Notes: generated from the sequence alone by a model not told the origin. A stretch of 64,000 bases of DNA from Sulfurimonas sp. UBA2011 (GCA_002335055.1 DDCH01000014.1:1-64000); one strand, 5' to 3'. Shown: positions 33,786 to 42,577, counted from the stretch's first letter. Numbers and translations are program-made.

Positions 33786-34997
33786 ATGTTAATAGTTCAA
33801 AAGTTTGGTGGTACAAGTGTTGGTGATTTAGATAGAATCCAAAATGTAGCTAACCGTGTCAGTGCAACTTCAAAAGATGGTAATGATGTAGTAGTTGTTG
33901 TCTCTGCTATGAGTGGAGAGACAAACAAACTTGTAGGATATGCAGAACATTTTTCTTCGCATCCTGCAGCACCTGAGATGGATATGCTTCTATCTGCAGG
34001 TGAAAGAGTTACAGCATCACTACTTGCTATTGCTCTTCAAGAAATAGGTCATGATACTACGGCAATGACGGGTCGTAAGGCTGGTATAGTAACAGATGTC
34101 CATCATACAAAAGCTCGTATTGAGCGTATTGATACTCAAGTAATGAAAAATGCTATAAAAAAAGGAAAAATTATTGTTGTCGCTGGTTTTCAAGGTGTAA
34201 ATGAAGAGGGTGATGTAACAACACTCGGTCGTGGTGGAAGTGACCTTTCAGCTGTAGCTATAGCAGGAGCACTAAAAGCTGACCTTTGTGAAATATATAC
34301 AGATGTAAGTGGTATTTATACAACTGACCCACGAATAGAACCTAAAGCTAAAAAACTTGATAAAATTTCTTATGATGAGATGTTAGAGTTAGCATCCCTA
34401 GGTGCAAAAGTACTTCAAAATCGTTCAGTAGAGATGGCAAAAAAATTAAATGTAAACTTAGTAACACGTACAAGCTTTTCAAATGAAGAGGGTACATTAA
34501 TAACAAAAGAGGAAAACATCATGGAAGCACCATTAGTAAGCGGAATAGCATTAGACAGAAACCAAGCACGTATCTCACTTATGGGTGTAAAAGATAGACC
34601 AGGAATAGCATCGGATATTTTTAACCGTCTTGCTACTGCTGAGGTAAATGTTGATATGATTATTCAAAATAAAGCACATGATGGTAATACAAATATTGAC
34701 TTTACTGTTCCTGTAAATGATCTTAATAATGCAAAAAAGATAGTTGATGGTTTTGTTAAAGATGGTGAGATTAGTGCAGATTCTTACAATGAAGATATAT
34801 GTAAGGTATCAGTAGTTGGTGTAGGTATGAGAAGTCATGCTGGTGTAGCTGCAAAAGCTTTTTCTACTATGGCTGAAAATAACATTAATATCAACATGAT
34901 CTCTACATCAGAGATAAAAGTAAGTATGGTTATTGATGAAAAGTATGCAGAACTAGCTGTTCGTGGACTTCATGCTGCATATGAGTTAGATAAATAA
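33786..34997 (+). CDS. lysC: Aspartate kinase
   Basis: First step of the aspartate-derived amino-acid family (Lys, Met, Thr) and of diaminopimelate synthesis. The 403-residue protein has the catalytic N-terminal domain (KFGGTSVGD at residues 5-13, GRGGSDLSAVA, and YTDVSGIYTTDPR) and two C-terminal ACT domains (about 265-403) for allosteric control. An internal ATG at codon 246 with its own ribosome site may give a separate ACT-only subunit. It begins right after the rppH stop. Confidence 0.97.
   Translation: MLIVQKFGGTSVGDLDRIQNVANRVSATSKDGNDVVVVVSAMSGETNKLVGYAEHFSSHPAAPEMDMLLSAGERVTASLLAIALQEIGHDTTAMTGRKAGIVTDVHHTKARIERIDTQVMKNAIKKGKIIVVAGFQGVNEEGDVTTLGRGGSDLSAVAIAGALKADLCEIYTDVSGIYTTDPRIEPKAKKLDKISYDEMLELASLGAKVLQNRSVEMAKKLNVNLVTRTSFSNEEGTLITKEENIMEAPLVSGIALDRNQARISLMGVKDRPGIASDIFNRLATAEVNVDMIIQNKAHDGNTNIDFTVPVNDLNNAKKIVDGFVKDGEISADSYNEDICKVSVVGVGMRSHAGVAAKAFSTMAENNININMISTSEIKVSMVIDEKYAELAVRGLHAAYELDK
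34508..34997 (+). promoter_or_regulatory. Internal ribosome site and start for a possible aspartokinase beta subunit
   Basis: Inside lysC, AGAGGA at 34508-34513 precedes an in-frame ATG at 34521 (codon 246) by seven bases. Translation from here would give a 158-residue product containing only the ACT domains. Bacillus subtilis aspartokinase II makes its beta subunit from an internal start at essentially the same codon. Use of this start here is inference. Confidence 0.5.
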
Positions 34998-35001
34998 TCT
35001 T

Positions 35002-35565
35002 ATGCCAAATTCATATGCACCCGATTTTGCACAATGGAGTTTAGATGCTATACGTGAAGAGGGTGCAAGCCTCTCATGGCTCGAAGAGCAGCGTTTTGAA
35101 TGGTCTAAAACAACTGCATATGCTCTAGAACAAATACTACAGGGTAAGACAATTATTCTTATCACAGATGAAAAACATAAATGGCTTGAGACATACATAC
35201 TCTCATCTGTGAATACTGAGCAGTTAGAACGTCCTCTTATCCCAATTATCAGCATAGATAACATCTGTATTCATTACAACAGTATTAATGGTGGTGAGAT
35301 GATAGATATCGTAGATGATATGATTTCTCTCTCTTATAAAGAAGACTGCTTCTTTTGGTATATAGGTAAGGGTAATGATAAACGCTGCGATATTGCTAAA
35401 AGAAGAGATAATAGTTACTATTGGATGTTTGATGAAGACTTTAATAATGCTTTTACTCTAAAGTCTTATGATAAAGATTTAGATGTAAAACTCTTACAGC
35501 TTTACCGACTTTTTGATGCATCACTTAATGCTACGATGTTTGGGGAAGTAGATGCAAGCTCCTAA
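35002..35565 (+). CDS. hobA: DnaA initiator-associating protein HobA
   Basis: HobA is a tetrameric, SIS-fold protein found in this phylum that binds DnaA domain I and promotes initiator assembly at oriC. The 187-residue product has the expected length, the N-terminal WSLDAIREEGASLSWLEEQR region and a central segment with alternating hydrophobic strands (KTIILITDEKHKWLETYIL). Its place between lysC and holB is exactly that in Helicobacter pylori. It overlaps the holB start by 14 bases. Confidence 0.92.
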   Translation: MPNSYAPDFAQWSLDAIREEGASLSWLEEQRFEWSKTTAYALEQILQGKTIILITDEKHKWLETYILSSVNTEQLERPLIPIISIDNICIHYNSINGGEMIDIVDDMISLSYKEDCFFWYIGKGNDKRCDIAKRRDNSYYWMFDEDFNNAFTLKSYDKDLDVKLLQLYRLFDASLNATMFGEVDASS

Positions 35566-36172
35566 CATTAAAGGTCATATTATTATTTCTGATGATATTG
35601 AATCAGAAGTAAGTAGACTTGAAGAAGAGTTAAAGCCTTTTCGTGTTGTGAAGTTTATTGTACTGGGAGAGGTATTTAAACTAGAACATGCTAAGGCTGT
35701 TTTAGCTGAGTCCTATATTAGTGAGTCAAATACAAAGTATATTATTTTAGGTGCGAGTGATCTCTCCGATGTCGCACAAAACTCTCTACTTAAATTACTT
35801 GAAGAACCTCCTCGAAATATAGAATTTATAATCATAAGTCCAACAAAATCAAACCTTCTTGCTACTGTCCGTTCTCGTCTTCCTATTTTAAAAATTAATA
35901 ACCACCATATAGTTCATGACTTAGAGTTAAATCTAGCACGGCTTGATTATAAGGATGTATTTAGTTTTTTAAAAGAGAATGCACGTGTGAAAAAAGAGGA
36001 AGCAAAAGACTTAGTCCAAGCACTCTTTCATAGAGCGACAGTGGTTGATATGCTTATTTTATCACCTTTGCAGTTAGATAACTTTGACAAAGCATATAGA
36101 CTACTTAGTTTAAACTCTCGACCACAAAGTGTTTTAGCAATGTTACTCATGAGTTTTGCGAGAGATAAGTAA
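35552..36172 (+). CDS. holB: DNA polymerase III delta' subunit-like protein
   Basis: A 206-residue protein, short for a clamp-loader delta' subunit but typical of this phylum. Segments such as ILGASDLSDVAQNSLLKLLEEPP and the following ILATVRSR-like arginine-containing stretch are hallmarks of HolB/DnaX-family proteins. It overlaps both hobA and folP (one base with the latter), showing tight coupling. A Walker A motif is not seen, as expected for a delta' subunit. Confidence 0.85.
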   Translation: MQAPNIKGHIIISDDIESEVSRLEEELKPFRVVKFIVLGEVFKLEHAKAVLAESYISESNTKYIILGASDLSDVAQNSLLKLLEEPPRNIEFIIISPTKSNLLATVRSRLPILKINNHHIVHDLELNLARLDYKDVFSFLKENARVKKEEAKDLVQALFHRATVVDMLILSPLQLDNFDKAYRLLSLNSRPQSVLAMLLMSFARDK

Positions 36173-37317
36173 TGGTAGTTGAACAGCTGAGTAATTCCAT
36201 TGATATAAAACAATATTTAAAAGATATCAATGTCGACTCTGGTGGTATTAGTATTTTAGCTGCCAAAGCTAAAACACACATCCTAAAAATAAAAGACCTC
36301 AATGTTGGAGGGGCTAATATCTTAAAACAAGATGCTCTCTCCATAGGTGCAGATTTAGCAGTTCCACGAGGAACAGTACTCGCCAAAACACCTACTGTAG
36401 AGTGTATACTTATAGCAACAACTGCACAACTTAAAATATTAGCAAAAAAAGAGTTAGCACAGCCATTTGGTTTAAAAGACTTAGCTCATAAATTAAAAGA
36501 GATAGTTTCTGTAAAAATGCCTACACATGTACAAGTAATGGGTGTTATAAATGCTAATGATGATAGTTTTTATGCGGATAGCCGTTTTAATGCAGAGGGT
36601 GCGGTGTTAAAGATTGAGTCTATGATACAAGAGGGTGCTAGTATAATTGATATAGGTGGGGTTTCTTCTGCACCTAATGCAAAAAAAGTCAGTGCCGAGG
36701 AAGAATTATCTCGTGTAAAACCACTTTTAGAAATGATAAAGGTGAAAAAACTTTATGAAAAAGTAGACTTCAGTATAGATAGTTATGAGCCTATAGTAAT
36801 AGAGCAAGCACTAAACGCAGGCTTTAAAATAGTCAATGACATCACAGGTTTAGTCAATGATGAGGTTTGTAAACTCTGTGCTAAATATAGTGCTACTGTA
36901 GTGATCATGCATATGTTAGGTACACCTCAAACTATGCAAGATAACCCAGAGTATACTAATATTTTAGATGATGTATATATATTTTTAGAATCTAGAGTTA
37001 AAAAAGCTGAATCTTTTGGAATACAAAATATAATATTAGATGTAGGCATTGGATTTGGTAAAACATTAAATGATAACCTTAAACTGATAAAACATTTAGA
37101 ACATTTTATGAGTTTAGGCAGACCTCTTTTAATAGGTGCATCGAGAAAGTCAATGATAGCGAAGGTAGATGAAAATAAAGAGGTAAAAGATAGATTAGGA
37201 GGAACACTTGCGTTGCATCTAGAAGCACTCAAAAATGGTGCCTCAATACTGAGAGTACATGATGTTTTAGAACACTCCCAAGCTATAAAACTTCAAGAGG
37301 CTCTTAATAAGGTTTAG
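36172..37317 (+). CDS. folP: Dihydropteroate synthase with N-terminal extension
   Basis: Joins dihydropterin pyrophosphate and p-aminobenzoate in folate synthesis; the target of sulfonamides. The 381-residue protein has about 110 extra residues before the TIM barrel, as in Helicobacter FolP. The barrel shows VMGVINANDDSFYAD (the usual N-x-T-x-D-S-F loop reads NANDDSF), IDIGGVSS, INDITG, VIMHMLGTPQTMQ, IILDVGIGFGKT and the final LRVHDV. Last gene of the rppH-folP run; it converges with the phosphate transporter gene three bases away. Confidence 0.94.
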   Translation: MVVEQLSNSIDIKQYLKDINVDSGGISILAAKAKTHILKIKDLNVGGANILKQDALSIGADLAVPRGTVLAKTPTVECILIATTAQLKILAKKELAQPFGLKDLAHKLKEIVSVKMPTHVQVMGVINANDDSFYADSRFNAEGAVLKIESMIQEGASIIDIGGVSSAPNAKKVSAEEELSRVKPLLEMIKVKKLYEKVDFSIDSYEPIVIEQALNAGFKIVNDITGLVNDEVCKLCAKYSATVVIMHMLGTPQTMQDNPEYTNILDDVYIFLESRVKKAESFGIQNIILDVGIGFGKTLNDNLKLIKHLEHFMSLGRPLLIGASRKSMIAKVDENKEVKDRLGGTLALHLEALKNGASILRVHDVLEHSQAIKLQEALNKV

Positions 37318-37319
37318 GT

Positions 37320-38963
37320 CTAAACCATGATACCTTTAATCATAAAGAATAATAATCCTGCTAATGTAGCAGCTGCAGGAACTGTGATTAACCATGCTGC
37401 GATTATTTTTTTCACAGCATTACGTTTAACATACTCTACTTTTTTTGTCTGTTTGATATGCTTTTTAGTAGATTTAATGAGTTTTTCTTCATCCGCAATA
37501 AATTTATAAAGTTCAACTACTCTTTCATATTGTGTTGTACTCTTTTCATCTTGTTTTTCTAACGTAGCAAGTTCAGCCCTGTAAGCATGAAGGTTTGACT
37601 TCTCATCCTTGATGATACTTTTGTCTTCTTCTATAGTTGTTGTATCACTTAAGTGTAAGTACTCACGTAAAAAACCAACACCAAAAACACCACCGATAGC
37701 GATATGCGTTGAGCTAACAGGCAGACCAAGTTGTGAAGCAATAATAACTGTAATAGAAGCAGCCATTGCAATAGAGAAAGCTCTAATTTGGTCAAGTTCA
37801 GTTATCTCAGTTCCTACTGTTTTTATAAGTTTAGGACCATAAAGCCCAAGCCCAAGTGCAATACCAAGTGCACCAACCCCCATAACCCATAGGGGAATAC
37901 TAGCCTTACTAGAGATACCACCATTTACAATAGCATCATTAATCGCAGCTAAGGGGCCAATTGCATTTGCAACATCATTTGCACCGTGAGCAAAACTAAG
38001 AAGTGCTGCAGCAAAAACTAGAGGAATAGTAAAAAGAGTATTTACTGATACTTTTGTGTTTTTCATAACCGTTGTGTTAGAAGATAATTTTATTTTTACC
38101 AAAAAGAAAACTACGAGAGCGACTGTACCACCCATTACTAAAGCAGTGAGTAAAGAAGGTTTATTTGTCATCTCTATACTTACAAGTGGTAAGTAGTTAA
38201 GCATCTCAACTATTTGAGGCCATATCTTTTTTAGACCTTTAAGTGTGAGGTATGTTACAAAAGCCCATGACATAATGGAGACAAAAACAGGAACCCATTT
38301 TTTTGCGGCGGCAACCTTGTCGTCTTTAAATACTATAGACTTTTTAATCGACAAAAGAAAAGCTGCTGCAATCACACCACCAAGAACAGGTGATATAACC
38401 CATGAAGCAGCAATTTTTGCCATTGTACCCCAGTCTACTATATCAAATCCAGCAGCTGCAATACCTGCACCCATAACACCACCAACGATAGAGTGAGTAG
38501 TAGAAACTGGAGCACGCATCATAGTTGCGAAGTTAAGCCAAAGTGCAGCAGCTAAGAGTGCGGCCATCATTGCCCAGATAAAAGGATCAGCATTACCACC
38601 AAACGCAGAGATGTCAATAATACCTTTTTTAATAGTGTTTACAACTTCTCCACCGGCAATAAGTGCACCAGCTGCTTCAAATACAGCAGCAATTACAATT
38701 GCCATAGTCATAGTCATAGCTTTTGAACCAACAGCAGGTCCAACATTATTTGCTACATCATTTGCTCCGATATTCATAGCCATATATGCACCGATTAGTG
38801 CAGCTACTGCTAAGAACATATTGTTAGGAATTCCGCCATTACTCATAAAACTATAAGTAAGTACAGCAATCATAAAAAATAGTGCAAAACCTAATCGTGT
38901 AAAATCTGTACCACTTTTTTTCAAAGCTTCTTCTTCGAGTTTTTTCATTGTTTGGATTTCCAT
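37320..38963 (-). CDS. PiT-family inorganic phosphate transporter
   Basis: A 547-residue polytopic membrane protein with the duplicated PiT signature: GANDVANNVGPAVGSKA near residue 66 and GANDVANAIGPLAAI in the second half, each followed by a transport-helix region with STTHS/SSTHI. A cytoplasmic charged region (about 445-510) is predicted coiled coil. These proteins are low-affinity, ion-coupled phosphate importers; sulfate permeation is known for relatives. The start overlaps the cyclophilin stop by one base. Confidence 0.93.
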   Translation of the reverse strand: MEIQTMKKLEEEALKKSGTDFTRLGFALFFMIAVLTYSFMSNGGIPNNMFLAVAALIGAYMAMNIGANDVANNVGPAVGSKAMTMTMAIVIAAVFEAAGALIAGGEVVNTIKKGIIDISAFGGNADPFIWAMMAALLAAALWLNFATMMRAPVSTTHSIVGGVMGAGIAAAGFDIVDWGTMAKIAASWVISPVLGGVIAAAFLLSIKKSIVFKDDKVAAAKKWVPVFVSIMSWAFVTYLTLKGLKKIWPQIVEMLNYLPLVSIEMTNKPSLLTALVMGGTVALVVFFLVKIKLSSNTTVMKNTKVSVNTLFTIPLVFAAALLSFAHGANDVANAIGPLAAINDAIVNGGISSKASIPLWVMGVGALGIALGLGLYGPKLIKTVGTEITELDQIRAFSIAMAASITVIIASQLGLPVSSTHIAIGGVFGVGFLREYLHLSDTTTIEEDKSIIKDEKSNLHAYRAELATLEKQDEKSTTQYERVVELYKFIADEEKLIKSTKKHIKQTKKVEYVKRNAVKKIIAAWLITVPAAATLAGLLFFMIKGIMV

Positions 38964-39565
38964 TATTTTCCTTCACTTTTTATATATGCTTTATTGATTT
39001 GTACTCTTTTAACAGGTTTACTTCCATTTACAGAAATATTATTTAGTTTTGAAAGTGTATCAAACGAATCAGCTGTGATTTTGCCAAATATCGTATGGTG
39101 ACCATTAAGCCAAGGTGTAGCAGCAGTTGTAATAAAAAATTGACTTCCATTTGTAGCTGGACCACGATTTGCCATTGCTAAAATACCGGCTTGATCAAAT
39201 GTCTTGTTAACAAACTCATCTTTAAAATCTTTATGCCAGATAGATTCTCCACCCGTACCACTTTCAGTTGGGTCACCACCTTGAATCATAAAGTCTTTGA
39301 TAATTCTATGAAAAGCAATACCATCATAGTAACCATCTTTGATATGAGTCATAAAGTTCTCAACAGCTAAAGGAGCTACATCAGAAAAAAGTTCTATCTC
39401 TAAATCCCCTTGACTCGTTGTGAGTACTATTATTGGGTGTTGAACACTTTTTTTTGTTATTGATGGAGTAGTTATGCTTTTAGTAGCTTGAATTGGTTCA
39501 GAACTGCATGAGATAATACTAAGACTTAAAAGAAGTGTTAAAAGAAGTGTGTTTAACTTGAGCAT
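38963..39565 (-). CDS. Lipoprotein peptidyl-prolyl cis-trans isomerase (cyclophilin type)
   Basis: A 200-residue cyclophilin with a lipoprotein signal (hydrophobic stretch then SIISC lipobox), so it is anchored in the membrane facing the periplasm. The cyclophilin core shows AFHRIIKDFMIQGGDPT, GSQFFIT, and WLNGHHTIFGKI. I place the start at the ATG at 39565, since GAGGAAGAG precedes it; a TTG five codons upstream also keeps the frame open. It overlaps the end of msrB by three bases and the transporter start by one. Confidence 0.88.
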   Translation of the reverse strand: MLKLNTLLLTLLLSLSIISCSSEPIQATKSITTPSITKKSVQHPIIVLTTSQGDLEIELFSDVAPLAVENFMTHIKDGYYDGIAFHRIIKDFMIQGGDPTESGTGGESIWHKDFKDEFVNKTFDQAGILAMANRGPATNGSQFFITTAATPWLNGHHTIFGKITADSFDTLSKLNNISVNGSKPVKRVQINKAYIKSEGK

Positions 39566-39566
39566 A

Positions 39567-39956
39567 TTACTCTTCCTCAAATGTTAAACAGACAGAGTTG
39601 ATACAGTATCTTTGACCAGTTGGTTCTGGACCGTCAGGAAAAACATGCCCTAAATGCGCATCACAGGTACTACAAACAACTTCAACTCGCATCATCCCGT
39701 AAGTACCATCTTTTATCTCAGTTACTGAATCTTCGATTGTTTCGAAGTAACTAGGCCAACCGGTCCCAGAGTCGAACTTGGTATTTGACTCAAAAAGAGG
39801 AGTGCCACAACATACACATTTGTAAGTACCATCTGCTTTATTGTCATTAAATTCACCAGAGAAAGGTGCTTCTGTACCATGCTCTCTACATACTGAATAG
39901 GCCTCAGGACTTAACTGTGCTTTCCACTCTTCATTACTCTTTTTGACATTGCTCAT
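39567..39956 (-). CDS. msrB: Peptide-methionine (R)-S-oxide reductase
   Basis: Reduces the R-form of methionine sulfoxide. The 129-residue protein has the two zinc-binding CxxC pairs (CVCCGTPLF and CSTCDAHLGH), the FDSGTGWPSY segment and the catalytic Cys in RYCINSVCL. It overlaps the start of the cyclophilin gene and the 3' end of the upstream ATPase gene. The matching MsrA is encoded at 21642. Confidence 0.95.
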   Translation of the reverse strand: MSNVKKSNEEWKAQLSPEAYSVCREHGTEAPFSGEFNDNKADGTYKCVCCGTPLFESNTKFDSGTGWPSYFETIEDSVTEIKDGTYGMMRVEVVCSTCDAHLGHVFPDGPEPTGQRYCINSVCLTFEEE

Positions 39957-41433
39957 ATCTATTCCTTAGTTCGTTAATCTCTTTACACTCTTCTTCATAT
40001 ACTACATCAACTGATGTATGTGCTAAATTAAAGGCATATTCTATCTCATTTTCGCTTGTAAAACATAAATCCATAAGAATAATATGATTCGTATTTAACT
40101 CATTTATATCTGAATAGCTACAAAAGAGTAAGTTATTAAAATTTTGATTAATTAGAGCTGTCGAGCTATTGATAAATCCAGGCACTTCTTCTATAAATGA
40201 ATGAAGATCATCTTTAAGTTTTTCCCTACTCATAGAGTTACTTACTATAAGAATATTTTTAACTTTTTTGGCGAGAAGAGTTGATATCAGGTGTAATGCT
40301 TTTGCATGGGGATTCGTTTTATAGAAGTTGACTTTTCTGTTTAAAATTCTAAAATTTTTACTAAGGTTTGCATTACAGTTCAGTGTACTGACAAGTACTA
40401 AGGTAGATTTCTTTTGTATATGGTTTAAGTACTCTATAAATTCAAATGGTAATTGGTCAGAATCATCACACATTAGTGTATCAGCAGCATGGTAAGTCTT
40501 TTTCATTAGTATAGGGTGGACTTTTATATGAGATACACTCTCTTTTGCTACTTTTAAAAGATGTCTATTTAGAAGTTCTAAGGGAGTGATGATTTCTATA
40601 GAACTTAAGTCAATGTCAATTATAGCATGCTCGGTAATAGTTAAAATCTTCTTTTTTAAGATATCACATGCGAGGACAGTGGCTTTTAGAATGATAATCT
40701 TTTTAGATTTTTTATCTAAGATCTCTACAATAGATTTTAGAAGTAAAAGATTACTTTTTCCACTTCCATGCAAACCTGTTAAATGTGTGATTGGCTTTAA
40801 AGGTTTATCGATAAATGCTCTTTGCTCGTCACTACAAAGATGCATATCCCCTTCATGCCCTAATATACTATACTGAATAAAAAGTGGCCCTAAAATATCA
40901 TCTATGCACGGTAAGTCATTGCTCTCTTGGCAAGAATTATGTAGTTTTTTTAAGATATCTGCTTCATTGAAATCACTAAAGATAATCTTCTCTTGAGGCA
41001 ATAAAGACTTAAATGAATCATTTAAATGCTCATACTCATCAGCATTTAAATTTTCCATCAATAGGTAGTTGAAAATTGGTACACAATCATTGTTTGTAAG
41101 TGCATTAAACTTCTGTTTGATAATATTTTGAGTATTCTCATACGCTAAAGTATCATTGGAGTTTTCTTGTTTTTGGGCTTTTTGTATATCTGCTTTTTTT
41201 AACACACCATATGTCCACTCTTTTGATTCAAATAGATAAAGACCACGTAGACTGTCAAGAACAATAAGCCCAATCTTATAAACTGAGGCATGATGATAGA
41301 TATTTACATCTTTAAGAACAATTAGATTACTTTCTTTAGAAAGATTTTTAAGTCTTTTGATAAGAATTGTATCTAGAGTAGTTAGTTGTGTAGATGTCTT
41401 TTTAAAAAAAGATGTGAGAGAAGGTATATTCAT
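39934..41433 (-). CDS. Orphan NERD-like/superfamily 1 helicase-like ATPase
   Basis: A 499-residue protein that I recognise only by parts. Residues about 35-110 resemble a NERD nuclease-related domain: YLFESKEW keeps the Glu-x-Lys pair, but the Asp usually found in the preceding strand is Gly (YKIGLIVLD). A superfamily 1-type ATPase follows: a Q-motif-like stretch before Walker A GLHGSGKS (220-227), and a Walker B-like CDDSDQLP (322-329). Later helicase motifs are weak. It could be a DNA repair or restriction-type accessory factor. It overlaps msrB by 23 bases and lies downstream of the HU gene. Confidence 0.55.
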   Translation of the reverse strand: MNIPSLTSFFKKTSTQLTTLDTILIKRLKNLSKESNLIVLKDVNIYHHASVYKIGLIVLDSLRGLYLFESKEWTYGVLKKADIQKAQKQENSNDTLAYENTQNIIKQKFNALTNNDCVPIFNYLLMENLNADEYEHLNDSFKSLLPQEKIIFSDFNEADILKKLHNSCQESNDLPCIDDILGPLFIQYSILGHEGDMHLCSDEQRAFIDKPLKPITHLTGLHGSGKSNLLLLKSIVEILDKKSKKIIILKATVLACDILKKKILTITEHAIIDIDLSSIEIITPLELLNRHLLKVAKESVSHIKVHPILMKKTYHAADTLMCDDSDQLPFEFIEYLNHIQKKSTLVLVSTLNCNANLSKNFRILNRKVNFYKTNPHAKALHLISTLLAKKVKNILIVSNSMSREKLKDDLHSFIEEVPGFINSSTALINQNFNNLLFCSYSDINELNTNHIILMDLCFTSENEIEYAFNLAHTSVDVVYEEECKEINELRNRYEQCQKE

Positions 41434-41443
41434 TGCGGTGATA

Positions 41444-41472
41444 AAACAATACCTATTAAAGAGGTATTGTTT
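41444..41472 (-). terminator. Hairpin after the HU gene
   Basis: A perfect 11-bp inverted repeat (AAACAATACCT and AGGTATTGTTT, 7-base loop) lies 8 bases after the HU stop and before the ATPase gene. The stem is strong, but only a short T-rich tract follows, so it may attenuate rather than end transcription. Confidence 0.55.
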
Positions 41473-41479
41473 GAAGTTA

Positions 41480-41764
41480 CTATTTTCCTGAAGCTACACG
41501 GTCTTTAAGACCTTTACCAGCCTTAAACTTAGGAACCATTTTATCTTGAGTAGTATAAGTCTTATCAGTACCAGGAACTTTACCACTTTTTCCTTTTTGA
41601 AGCGCAGCAGTAAAACTACCAAAACCAACTAAAGAAACATCTTCTTTTTTAACTAATGCACCTGTAACTGCGTCTGTAAACGCTTTAATAGCAGCTTCCG
41701 CTTCTACTTTAGTCTTGTACTCGCCACTTTCTTGTACTAATTCAACGAATTGAGCTTTGTTCAT
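41480..41764 (-). CDS. hup: DNA-binding protein HU
   Basis: A 94-residue HU/IHF-family nucleoid protein. It has the N-terminal helices (MNKAQFVELVQESGEYKTKV), the segment VSLVGFGSFTAA and the beta-arm region, which here reads KGKSGKVPGTDKTYTTQDK and is less proline-rich than usual, ending with PKFKAGKGLKDRV. The 5' leader contains a 7-bp inverted repeat. Confidence 0.95.
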   Translation of the reverse strand: MNKAQFVELVQESGEYKTKVEAEAAIKAFTDAVTGALVKKEDVSLVGFGSFTAALQKGKSGKVPGTDKTYTTQDKMVPKFKAGKGLKDRVASGK

Positions 41765-41796
41765 AAATTTACCCTTGGATTAAAATATTTCCGAAC

Positions 41797-41813
41797 TTTC
41801 GTTAAGAACGAAA
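41797..41813. promoter_or_regulatory. 7-bp inverted repeat in the HU leader
   Basis: TTTCGTT and AACGAAA flank a three-base centre, 33 bases upstream of the HU start codon. It could be an operator or a leader hairpin; there is no T tract to make it a terminator. Confidence 0.3.
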
Positions 41814-41839
41814 TAATTCAGCTAGAGACACTTTATAGT

Positions 41840-42073
41840 TTATTTGCTTAAATTTTTCTTCTTTTTAGTTAAATTAAGCAGGAATTGTGTTGTTTTTGTT
41901 TCTATAAGTCCATATTTAGCCACTTTTATGAGTCTCGTTATATTAAACTTAGGCTTACTAGAGATGAGTAAAAAAGAAATTTCTTTTATTTTTTTATACT
42001 TATCTGTGTGTGTGTGTATGGATAAAAATACTTCATCCAGACCATCTCGTTCATTTGTTGTTAGTGCGCTCAT
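41840..42073 (-). CDS. Small basic protein of unknown function, partner of the HTH gene
   Basis: A 77-residue protein that I do not recognise, rich in Lys and Ile/Leu in its second half (ending LLNLTKKKKNLSK). It has no signal peptide or membrane helix. AGGAG lies about seven bases before its ATG, so it is probably translated. It starts 11 bases after the HTH gene stop in the same direction, a two-gene unit that looks like a regulator plus a small partner. A toxin-antitoxin-like arrangement is possible but unsupported by family resemblance. Confidence 0.5.
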   Translation of the reverse strand: MSALTTNERDGLDEVFLSIHTHTDKYKKIKEISFLLISSKPKFNITRLIKVAKYGLIETKTTQFLLNLTKKKKNLSK

Positions 42074-42084
42074 CTACTTAACTC

Positions 42085-42318
42085 CTATAACTTATTTATT
42101 TTTCTCACAGTTCTAATAATTTCATCATCTTCTAAACTTCCTAACATTTTCATAACTGTAGCAGCGGCTTGTGGTTTAGCCCGACCTAGTTTCCAGTCTT
42201 GATATGTACGCATTGAAATACCAAAATTAGAAGCCATATCTTTTAAGGATATTTTTCTTCCGTTATTTTGAGACTCTAACGAGTTATGGAGGATATTAAA
42301 AAGATCATTAATTTGCAT
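42085..42318 (-). CDS. Small helix-turn-helix DNA-binding protein
   Basis: A 77-residue protein with an XRE-type helix-turn-helix: KISLKDMASNFGISMRTYQDWK at about residues 22-43 is the recognition unit (split here to KISLKDMASNF and GISMRTYQDWK). The C-terminal part may form the dimer interface. Its upstream DNA holds direct and inverted repeats suited to autoregulation. It is followed by a small basic protein gene. The target genes are unknown. Confidence 0.7.
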   Translation of the reverse strand: MQINDLFNILHNSLESQNNGRKISLKDMASNFGISMRTYQDWKLGRAKPQAAATVMKMLGSLEDDEIIRTVRKINKL

Positions 42319-42577
42319 GAAAGTATTATACGGATTAAATACTTAAATACATATTTAATAATATAATATTGTATATTAATTGTATGATTTATATTATATT
42401 CAGTATTTAATATAAACTAATAGTATCTTAAAGATAATTATAATTTATATAATACACGGTAAACCGTGTGCTATTTATAGAAATAGAGAAAATATTAGCT
42501 AGATTAAAGAAAATTTAAAAGAAAATTACTGATGAATATTTAAAAGGAGGAGTGGAGTTTAGAAGATAATGACTTTG
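42319..42577. other. AT-rich intergenic region with repeats
   Basis: No coding sequence is visible in these 259 bases. The region carries two tandem copies of TTAAATAC (42335-42350), an inverted copy GTATTTAAT (42403-42411), a perfect dyad at 42454-42469 (ACACGGT, AA, ACCGTGT) and several TATAAT-like boxes. It separates the HTH gene from the coiled-coil gene, both on the minus strand. Confidence 0.5.
42454..42469. promoter_or_regulatory. Perfect dyad ACACGGT-AA-ACCGTGT
   Basis: A 7-bp perfect inverted repeat with a two-base centre, standing out as GC-containing sequence in an otherwise AT-only region about 136 bases upstream of the HTH gene. It may be an operator for that protein or another regulator. 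It is too far upstream to be a simple promoter-overlapping site. Confidence 0.35.
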
